Source: Acidimicrobiia bacterium
GTDB lineage: Bacteria; Actinomycetota; Acidimicrobiia; Spongiisociales; ZC4RG35
NCBI GenBank assembly: GCA_009377735.1
Contig: WHTL01000025.1
Location: forward strand, 1 to 18,736
Direction: 5' to 3'
Length of the DNA stretch: 18,736 bases
Positions 14,221 through 18,736 of this stretch are shown here, piece after piece. The first letter of the stretch is position 1, and each line of letters opens with the position of its first letter. The notes beneath the pieces were generated by a model that made no database searches, had not been told where the DNA came from, and saw only the letters and a list, made by a program, of their open reading frames with translations. The position numbers and the translations under genes are program-made.

Positions 14221-15092
14221 GCAACACGAACGCTCTCTCCTCCCCGAAGGAGCTTCGGGATGCCTTGGAGGAGGTTGGATACCTCGCCGACGACCACATC
14301 GCCCAGGTTGCCTATCTAGCCAACGAGTTGGAGAAGCCGATCCTCGCCGAAGGGCCGGCCGGTGTTGGCAAGACGGAACTTGCCAAAGCGCTCGCATCGA
14401 TCACGGATCGACGCCTGATACGACTGCAGTGCTATGAGGGGCTCGACGAGAGCAAGGCGCTCTATGAGTGGAACTACAAGAAGCAGCTCCTCTTCATCCA
14501 GGCTGACGAGGGGAGTGATTGGAACGAGATCGAGTCTGACATCTTCGCCCGCGATTTCCTGCTCACTCGACCGCTGCTGGAAGCCATAGCCTCCGACGAG
14601 CCGGTGGTGCTGCTGATCGATGAGGTCGATCGGGTCGAGTTGGAGACCGAAGCCCTTCTTCTCGAGGTGCTCTCCGATTTCCAGGTCACCATTCCCGAGT
14701 TGGGCACGGTGAGTGCTACCACGACCCCGCTCGTGGTGCTCACCTCCAATAACACCCGGGAGCTGTCGGAGGCCCTCAAGCGTCGAGGCCTCTTTCTCCA
14801 TATCGACTATCCGACCCCCGAACGGGAGCGCGACATCCTGCGGTCCCGGGTGCCAGGAGTGGAGGAGACGCTGGCATCCCGGATCGCCGAGGTGGTGGCC
14901 TCGATCCGAAAGATCGACCTTCGCAAGCCGCCTTCGGTTTCCGAAACCATCGACTGGGCGCGGACCCTGGTCGCTCTATCCATCGATAGTGTCGACTCCG
15001 AGACTCTCGACGAGACCCTGCACGTGCTTTTGAAATACCAGAGCGACATCGAAAAGGCGAGGGGGAGTCTGGACTCCACGGTCACTCGGTGA
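14217..15092 (+). CDS. MoxR/CoxD-type AAA+ ATPase
   Basis: This is a cytoplasmic AAA+ chaperone of the MoxR group, whose members work with a VWA-domain partner to insert metals or assemble enzyme complexes. The 291 residues show Walker A GPAGVGKTE (46-54), Walker B LLIDEVDRV (132-140), sensor 1 TSNNTREL (176-183) and the arginine-finger region LKRRGLFLHIDYP (188-199). A helical lid domain covers about 203-285. The LQCYEGLDESKALYEWNYKKQLL insert is characteristic of the CoxD-like branch of MoxR proteins. It overlaps proA upstream (ATGA) and the VWA gene downstream (GTGA), so the three are translated together. No CO dehydrogenase genes are present, so its client is unknown. Confidence 0.9.
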   Translation: MSNTNALSSPKELRDALEEVGYLADDHIAQVAYLANELEKPILAEGPAGVGKTELAKALASITDRRLIRLQCYEGLDESKALYEWNYKKQLLFIQADEGSDWNEIESDIFARDFLLTRPLLEAIASDEPVVLLIDEVDRVELETEALLLEVLSDFQVTIPELGTVSATTTPLVVLTSNNTRELSEALKRRGLFLHIDYPTPERERDILRSRVPGVEETLASRIAEVVASIRKIDLRKPPSVSETIDWARTLVALSIDSVDSETLDETLHVLLKYQSDIEKARGSLDSTVTR

Positions 15093-16489
15093 ACTCCCTT
15101 TTCGTGGAGTTCGCCGACGAGCTCCGGGCGGCCGGGGTACCGGTGTCGATGGTGGAGACCATCGATGCGGTGCGGGCAGTTGGTGCCACGGACCTCGCCG
15201 ACAGGTCGGCCCTTCGAAGCAGCCTGTTGGCGACGATGGTCAAGGACGTCAAATACGTGTCGGCTTTCGACACCGTGTTCGATGTCTTCTTTTCATCCCC
15301 CCACGGTTTGCCAGAGCCGGACGATGGGGGAGAGGGTGATCGACGTTTCGGTGGGGAAGACGGGGTTCCCGACGATGATCTTGACGATCTGCTCAGGGAG
15401 TCGCTTCTCGAGGCATTGGAGAGGCTCGATCTCGAGGAGCTCCGCAAGCAGATTTCCCAGGCGGTGGATCGGTATGCGGGGATCGAACCGGGTCGACCCG
15501 TCGGGGGGAGTTTCTATCTCTACCGCACCCTGCGTCAGCTCTCTCCCGAGACAATGGCAGAGGCGCTTCGAGAAGCACTGGGGCCCGGTGAGGATGAGGA
15601 GTCAGACCATCTCGATCAAAGGTTGCTGGACGACGAGATCGATGGTCGTCTCGAGATGCTCCGAGAGGAGATGGAAGCGGATATCCGACGTCGGCTGGTG
15701 GCCGACCGGGGGCGGGAGGCCATGGCCCGCACCCTCCGTCAAACACCGGTGGAGGATCTCGACCTGATGCGCGCCAGCCGTCAGGAGTTGGACGATCTGG
15801 AGCACGCCATTACTCCCCTTGCCAGGAAGCTTGCTACCCGACTCACCAGGAGACGCCACCATCTGCGTCAGGGTCGGCTTGACTTCCGTCGCACGGTGAG
15901 GGCGTCACTCGGTACCGGCGGGGTGCCGGTTGAGCCGCGGTTCAAACGACGGCGTCCCCACCGCCCGGAGGTGTTCCTCGCTTGCGACGTCTCGGGCTCG
16001 ATGGCCACCTTCGCCCGATTCACCTTGCTTTTGACCTACTCCCTGTCCACCCAGTTCTCACGTCTTCGGTCGTTTGCCTTCGTCGACACCATGGATGAGA
16101 TAACCAGATTCTTTGGGGCGGGCACCGATGCTGCTACCGCCATCGGCAGGATTGCCACCGAAGCCCGGGTGGTCGCGGCCGACGGCCACTCCGATTATGG
16201 GTCGGCCTTCGAGTCATGGAACAGCCTCGTGCATGGTGAGATCACATCGAGATCGACCCTCATCATCGCGGGCGATGCCCGAAACAACTATCGACCGGCA
16301 CGAGAGGACACATTGGCAACGCTCGCCGCCGAGGCCCGATCGGTGCTCTGGCTCAACCCCGAGCCGAAGAGCTATTGGGACTCGGGCGATTCTCTCATGT
16401 CCCGCTATGGACAGCATTGTGACAAGACCTACGAGGTGAGGACTCTCAGCCAGTTGGAAAACTTCGTGGAGGAACTGGTACTGCCGTAG
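15089..16489 (+). CDS. VWA domain protein, CoxE-like partner of the MoxR ATPase
   Basis: The 466-residue protein belongs to the CoxE-like VWA family that partners MoxR/CoxD ATPases. The N-terminal helical part (1-85) begins NSLFVEFADELRAAGVPVS, typical of these proteins. A highly charged, probably flexible middle follows (about 70-240). The VWA domain runs from about 293 to 455 with the MIDAS motif DVSGSM (Asp300-Met305), HSDYGSAF (Asp369) and GDARNN (Asp396). The metal-ion-dependent adhesion site therefore looks complete, apart from the exact identity of the Thr ligand. The start is GTG 15089, overlapping the ATPase stop as GTGA. No signal peptide or membrane helix is visible, so it is cytoplasmic. 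Its substrate is unknown. Confidence 0.88.
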   Translation: MNSLFVEFADELRAAGVPVSMVETIDAVRAVGATDLADRSALRSSLLATMVKDVKYVSAFDTVFDVFFSSPHGLPEPDDGGEGDRRFGGEDGVPDDDLDDLLRESLLEALERLDLEELRKQISQAVDRYAGIEPGRPVGGSFYLYRTLRQLSPETMAEALREALGPGEDEESDHLDQRLLDDEIDGRLEMLREEMEADIRRRLVADRGREAMARTLRQTPVEDLDLMRASRQELDDLEHAITPLARKLATRLTRRRHHLRQGRLDFRRTVRASLGTGGVPVEPRFKRRRPHRPEVFLACDVSGSMATFARFTLLLTYSLSTQFSRLRSFAFVDTMDEITRFFGAGTDAATAIGRIATEARVVAADGHSDYGSAFESWNSLVHGEITSRSTLIIAGDARNNYRPAREDTLATLAAEARSVLWLNPEPKSYWDSGDSLMSRYGQHCDKTYEVRTLSQLENFVEELVLP

Positions 16490-16527
16490 GGGTGTGTAGG
16501 ACTCTTCCATCGCGACCGCATCAGGCA

Positions 16528-16533
16528 TAGGTT
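16528..16533 (+). promoter_or_regulatory. -10 box for a probably leaderless M23-like gene
   Basis: TAGGTT (TAnnnT) ends exactly 6 nt before ATG 16540, as in leaderless actinobacterial genes. A -35-like TTCCAT (16505-16510) is 17 nt upstream. The AGG within the box could alternatively act as a weak ribosome binding site. Confidence 0.4.
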
Positions 16534-16539
16534 GGCTCT

Positions 16540-17031
16540 ATGCGAAGGTTTCTCGGCTCGATCCTGTCCCTTGCCCTGCTTCTCGTTGGTGTCTCGGTGA
16601 CGGCAACAATGCCGGCCTACGGCGGCTTTTGTATTTTGCCACCCGTTCCCGGACCTGTGGTCGGGGAGTATGCACCCATTGGACGGTACCAGGGGCACTG
16701 GGGTGTAGACCTGGCCGCCAGCGAAGGCTCAACTGTCGTTGCCCCCGTCGCTGGTGAGGTCACCTTTGCCGGGAAGGTAGCGGGGGTGTTGGCCGTCACG
16801 GTGCGTCATGAGGACGGCTATTGGGTGAGCGTCTCCTCGCTGCAACGGATCGACACAGAACAAGGGACCGTTCTCGAGGCAGGGGATGCCGTCGGTCGGT
16901 CGGGGAGGCACGCCGGCAAGGCAGCCGTGCATGTCTCTCTGCGCGACACCGATGGATACCGCGACCCCGAGCCATTCCTGGGTTGTGCCAGACCCGGCCG
17001 GGTTCGGCTGATACCGGTGTCGGAGGCGTGA
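16540..17031 (+). CDS. Secreted M23/LytM-like protein with degenerate active site
   Basis: M23 proteins are zinc endopeptidases that cut peptidoglycan cross-bridges. This 163-residue protein has a signal peptide (core about 5-22, cleavage near PAYG-G) followed directly by one short LytM-type domain. The first zinc motif H53-WGV-D57 is present, and H131 occupies the position of the last zinc ligand. However, the usual HLH motif reads A129-V-H131, and the YxHL motif reads VSVSSL with Ser100 for the catalytic His. Both catalytic histidines are therefore missing while the zinc ligands remain. This resembles EnvC/NlpD-type non-catalytic LytM regulators. C31 and C149 may form a disulfide. It stands alone, 50 bp after the VWA gene. 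Confidence 0.82.
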   Translation: MRRFLGSILSLALLLVGVSVTATMPAYGGFCILPPVPGPVVGEYAPIGRYQGHWGVDLAASEGSTVVAPVAGEVTFAGKVAGVLAVTVRHEDGYWVSVSSLQRIDTEQGTVLEAGDAVGRSGRHAGKAAVHVSLRDTDGYRDPEPFLGCARPGRVRLIPVSEA

Positions 17032-17092
17032 GCGATAGGAGGACGACGACGCATGCTAACGGAAGATTCGCGGCGGCGGCTGTTCCTATCCG
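17032..17092. repeat. Inverted repeat spanning the M23-nadD intergenic region
   Basis: GCGATAGGA (17032-17040) begins right after the M23 gene stop and pairs with TCCTATCCGC (17083-17092), with one bulged C. The 42-nt interior is rich in GAC and GGC triplet runs that could extend the structure. It may be a Rho-type terminator or a structure shielding the nadD promoter; no T-tract is present. Confidence 0.35.
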
Positions 17093-17110
17093 CTGATGCC
17101 TCGGAGGCGA

Positions 17111-17116
17111 TATCCT
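17111..17116 (+). promoter_or_regulatory. -10 box for a probably leaderless nadD
   Basis: TATCCT (TAnnnT) ends exactly 6 nt before GTG 17123, matching the arrangement before the M23 gene. The same TATCCT word recurs before the tRNA-Ala gene at 18190. No good -35 box is visible. Confidence 0.45.
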
Positions 17117-17122
17117 CATGAC

Positions 17123-17689
17123 GTGCGTATCGGAATCCTCGGTGGAACCTTTGACCCGCTCCACATAGCCCACCTCCATGCCGGTGAGGTCGCGTACCGT
17201 CAGTTGGACCTCGACGAGGTCAGGTTCATGCCTGCGGGAGCGCCGTGGCAGAAAGCGGGACGACAGGTGTCCGACGCTGCCGCCCGCTTAGAGATGGCAC
17301 GACTGGCGACGGAAGAGGTGGACTATTTCACGGTCGATGACCGCGAGGTCCACAGGGACGGTTGGACGTATACCGCCGACACCCTCGCTTCCTTCCCGGC
17401 CCAGGACGAGCTCTTCCTTATCCTCGGTGCCGACGCCGCGGCTGGTGTGCCCAGCTGGAATCGCACCGAGGACGTGGTGGAACGGGCAACGATCGCCGTG
17501 GCCCCCCGCACTAACAGTGCACGCTCCGAGGTTGATGCCGTGCTCACCGGTCACGTGTGGCTGGAGATGTCCCGTCTCGATGTGTCGGGGACGGAGCTAA
17601 GAGCCTGGATCGCCTCGGGTCGCTCCCCACGGTTCTTGGTCACCGACCCCGTGTGGTGGTATCTCCGAGAGAATGACCTCTATTCGTAG
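17123..17689 (+). CDS. nadD: Nicotinate-nucleotide adenylyltransferase
   Basis: NadD adenylates nicotinate mononucleotide with ATP to give deamido-NAD in NAD synthesis, in the cytoplasm. The 188 residues start VRIGILGGTFDPLHIAH, the nucleotidyltransferase signature with its HxxH at 14-17. ILGADAAAGVPSWNRTEDVV matches the usual LGxDxxxxxxxW segment. The C-terminal ATP-binding motif appears as DVSGTELRAWIASGRSPRFLVTDPVWWYL in place of the common ISSTxIR. GTG 17123 is preferred because the protein then begins at the first strand and sits 6 nt after a TATCCT box. ATG 17096 would add nine residues of poor fit. rsfS overlaps its 3' end by 17 nt. Confidence 0.94.
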   Translation: MRIGILGGTFDPLHIAHLHAGEVAYRQLDLDEVRFMPAGAPWQKAGRQVSDAAARLEMARLATEEVDYFTVDDREVHRDGWTYTADTLASFPAQDELFLILGADAAAGVPSWNRTEDVVERATIAVAPRTNSARSEVDAVLTGHVWLEMSRLDVSGTELRAWIASGRSPRFLVTDPVWWYLRENDLYS

Positions 17690-18164
17690 GCAGCAAGTCC
17701 CCCAGACCGGTTATGCTCCGGTGGACGATTCAACCTGGAGGCCCGCAACGGGAAAAGAGTTCACGGAAACACCAAACGGCCCACGCAGCGATATCACCAT
17801 CGAGGAGGTGAGAGAGATCGCCCGGACGGCCGCTGATGCCGTTTCCGAAAAGAAAGGGGGGGACATCGAGTTGTTGGACCTCACCGAACTCACGCCGATC
17901 GCGGATGTCTTTGTGATCGCCACGGGGACCTCCCAAACCCACGTCAGGACCCTAGCTGACTCCGTAAGGGAGCGGATGAAGGAGGATGTTGGCCGTCTCC
18001 CACTCCGGGTGGAGGGCAGCCAGGATGCGGAGTGGCTGCTCATGGACTACGGCGATGTTGTGGTCCACCTCTTTCAAGCCGAACAACGTGACTTCTACGG
18101 TCTGGAGCGTCTCTGGGGCGACGCCAATACCGTCGAATACCAGGCCGCAGTAGCCGAGGACTGA
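17673..18164 (+). CDS. rsfS: Ribosomal silencing factor RsfS
   Basis: RsfS binds ribosomal protein L14 on the 50S subunit and blocks subunit joining when nutrients are scarce. The core domain is clear: ITIEEVREIARTAADAVSEKKGGDIELLDL, then PIADVFVIATGTSQTHVRTLADSV, WLLMDYGDVVVHLF and RDFYGLERLWGDA. The full 163-residue reading from ATG 17673 has about 40 N-terminal residues that most RsfS proteins lack. They are low in complexity, and no start codon lies close to the core. GTG 17721 is an alternative that would remove 16 of them. The ATG at 17673 overlaps nadD by 17 nt, so coupling is likely; nadD-rsfS is a common pair in bacteria. A gene for a LytR-type protein often found between them is absent. 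Confidence 0.93.
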   Translation: MTSIRRQQVPQTGYAPVDDSTWRPATGKEFTETPNGPRSDITIEEVREIARTAADAVSEKKGGDIELLDLTELTPIADVFVIATGTSQTHVRTLADSVRERMKEDVGRLPLRVEGSQDAEWLLMDYGDVVVHLFQAEQRDFYGLERLWGDANTVEYQAAVAED

Positions 18165-18189
18165 TTTAGCTCAGACCCGCCCCAGTTGG

Positions 18190-18195
18190 TATCCT
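18190..18195 (+). promoter_or_regulatory. Candidate -10 box of the tRNA-Ala gene
   Basis: TATCCT lies 11 nt before the mature 5' end of the tRNA, placing transcription start about 4 nt upstream of it. The word is the same as in the nadD promoter. No clear -35 box is seen. Confidence 0.35.
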
Positions 18196-18206
18196 TCTTA
18201 GATCCC

Positions 18207-18280
18207 GGGGCTGTAGCTCAGCTCGGCAGAGCACTTGCATGGCATGCAAGGGGTCAGGGGTTCAAATCCCCTCAGCTCCA
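18207..18280 (+). tRNA. tRNA-Ala, anticodon GGC
   Basis: A complete cloverleaf can be drawn. The acceptor GGGGCTG pairs with CAGCTCC, including the G3-U70 wobble pair that is the main alanine identity element. The D-arm is GCTC...GAGC. The anticodon stem CTTGC/GCAAG encloses loop ATGGCAT, giving anticodon GGC. The T-arm is AGGGG-TTCAAAT-CCCCT, and the discriminator base is A at 18280. The CCA end is not encoded. The gene is followed immediately by partial copies of its own 3' end. Confidence 0.95.
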
Positions 18281-18316
18281 CTTTCCCGGTTCAAATCCCC
18301 TCAGCTCCACTTTCCC
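18259..18316 (+). repeat. 29-bp tandem duplication of the tRNA-Ala 3' end
   Basis: The 29-bp unit 18259-18287, from the T-loop of the tRNA through the discriminator plus ACTTTCCC flank, is repeated exactly at 18288-18316. A third copy begins (GGTTC at 18317) and then diverges. The duplicated part is the segment commonly used as an attachment site by tyrosine integrases. Confidence 0.85.
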
Positions 18317-18321
18317 GGTTC

Positions 18322-18383
18322 GGCAGAGGCTCTATCCGATGGGCATGCAAGGGGTCAGGGGTTCAAATCCCCTCAGCTCCACT
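18322..18383 (+). pseudogene. Truncated, scrambled second copy of tRNA-Ala
   Basis: Positions 18342-18383 are identical over 42 bp to 18241-18282, from the anticodon through T-arm, acceptor 3' strand and ACT. Just upstream, CGGCAGAG matches the D-arm of the intact tRNA, but the segment between (about 18329-18341) differs and no 5' acceptor strand exists. It cannot fold as a tRNA and is best read as a remnant of duplication or integration. Confidence 0.75.
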
Positions 18384-18390
18384 CTAACTC

Positions 18391-18411
18391 CTGGGGGACG
18401 CCGTCCCCCAG
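18391..18411 (+). terminator. Strong hairpin, probable tRNA-Ala terminator
   Basis: CTGGGGGAC (18391-18399) pairs perfectly with GTCCCCCAG (18403-18411) around a 3-nt loop. This 9-bp GC-rich stem lies about 10 bp after the last tRNA-like copy. No U-run follows (ACCCCC), so termination would be non-canonical; it may also be a dispersed palindrome. Confidence 0.55.
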
Positions 18412-18418
18412 ACCCCCT

Positions 18419-18460
18419 ACGGCCGCCTCTGGACCCACGTCTCGCGTGGTCGGGGGCCGT
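18419..18460 (+). other. Second, longer imperfect hairpin after tRNA-Ala
   Basis: ACGGCC (18419-18424) pairs with GGCCGT-type sequence ending at 18460. Inside it, CCACG (18435-18439) pairs with CGTGG (18445-18449) around TCTCG. The middle is mismatched. Together with 18391-18411 it makes a double stem-loop. Confidence 0.4.
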
Positions 18461-18704
18461 CCGACCTCACCCTCCGCGACTACCTCCTGTCTGTCTTGAT
18501 AGGTGGATGTCGGGTTCGGTGTGATTCGAGTTGGGGTCTTACCTGATCGCAGCTCCTCCGGTGGTTGGCCTGCCGCGGGTTACGGTTTTCCACCCACCAC
18601 CACGACATCTGCACGGGAAAAAGTCGGTGTGAAGGCGGAGCTCGTCGTGAATTGCGGCATGCCTGGACCCAACCTCGCCGACTTGGCCGTTCCCCGAAAC
18701 AATT

Positions 18705-18727
18705 CTCCCCCCTCGAAGGAGGGGGAG
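18705..18727. repeat. C-run/G-run palindrome near the right edge
   Basis: CTCCCCC (18705-18711) pairs with GGGGGAG (18721-18727) across CTCGAAGGA. It resembles short dispersed intergenic palindromes or a terminator for a gene beyond the window; I cannot tell which. Confidence 0.4.
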
Positions 18728-18736
18728 TGGGATCGA

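Larger units (their letters stand above)
18382..18736. other. Gene-free region with hairpins downstream of tRNA-Ala
   Basis: I find no supported gene in these 355 bp. They hold the two hairpins at 18391-18411 and 18419-18460, a C-run/G-run palindrome at 18705-18727, and otherwise unremarkable GC-rich sequence. A plus-strand frame is open from GTG 18521 to the window edge. Its translation is Pro/Ser/Gly-rich, runs through the palindrome, and has no Shine-Dalgarno sequence. Confidence 0.6.

Noticed and set aside
13414..14397. Long minus-strand frame (327 codons) opposite proA
   Set aside because: It lies over conserved proA coding sequence and extends into the ATPase gene; there is no motif, and it is a typical antisense open frame from GC-rich codon usage.
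18207..18383. CRISPR-like reading of the direct repeats
   Set aside because: The repeats are pieces of the tRNA-Ala 3' end, adjacent and uneven in spacing, without unique spacers or cas genes.
18186..18524. 112-codon plus-strand frame over the tRNA region
   Set aside because: It overlaps the intact tRNA-Ala and its repeats; the apparent peptide repetition (FKSPQLHFPGS) is only the translated tRNA duplication.
18521..18736. Open plus-strand frame running off the right edge (72 codons from a GTG)
   Set aside because: There is no Shine-Dalgarno sequence, the composition is Pro/Ser/Gly-rich and unlike the window's genes, and the frame passes through a C-run/G-run palindrome; it looks like non-coding GC-rich sequence.

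Overview
The window is GC-rich, densely packed, ordinary chromosomal DNA from an actinobacterium. The gene order (rodA, RNase E/G, rplU, rpmA, obgE, proB, and later proA, nadD, rsfS) is the conserved actinobacterial neighbourhood. The mix of protein sequences suggests a deep-branching, possibly uncultured lineage such as Acidimicrobiia; that placement is an inference and no taxonomic marker proves it. I see no transposase, integrase, CRISPR array or phage gene.

Layout. (1) Positions 1-2067, plus strand: the 3' half of rodA, a type II thymidine kinase, and a cysteine-patterned lipoprotein whose start overlaps the kinase stop. (2) Positions 2068-9254, plus strand: a structured leader, then RNase E/G, L21, L27, ObgE, ProB, Lgt, a SCO1-type copper lipoprotein and a CtaG-type oxidase assembly protein. 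From obgE onward each start codon overlaps the previous stop, except at the rpmA/obgE gap. Ribosome biogenesis, proline synthesis, lipoprotein maturation and cytochrome oxidase assembly are therefore probably on one transcript. Lgt would lipidate the SCO1 lipoprotein encoded next to it. (3) Positions 9257-12872, minus strand: a potassium-uptake unit transcribed trkA, trkA, a 55-residue membrane protein, trkH, and an unrecognised secreted/membrane protein. Its 3' end meets the plus-strand unit tail to tail with 2 bp between the stop codons. (4) Positions 12873-18164, plus strand: a divergent promoter region, proA coupled to a MoxR-type AAA+ ATPase and a CoxE-type VWA protein, then a degenerate M23 (LytM-like) protein, nadD and rsfS. 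(5) Positions 18165-18736: tRNA-Ala(GGC) followed by extra copies of its 3' end, strong hairpins and no convincing gene.

The most interesting points are: a 55-residue membrane protein exactly bridging trkA and trkH by ATGA and short-gap coupling; a 16-codon upstream ORF with a perfect Shine-Dalgarno sequence whose stop overlaps the proA start; tandem copies of the tRNA-Ala 3' end that look like scars of repeated integration; an M23 protein that keeps its zinc ligands but lacks both catalytic histidines; a lipoprotein with three repeated cysteine pairs; and genes (M23, nadD, perhaps proA) that appear leaderless, with a TAnnnT box 6-7 nt before the start codon. Nothing here is plainly a new defence or mobile system. 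All functional statements rest on motif reading of the sequence.
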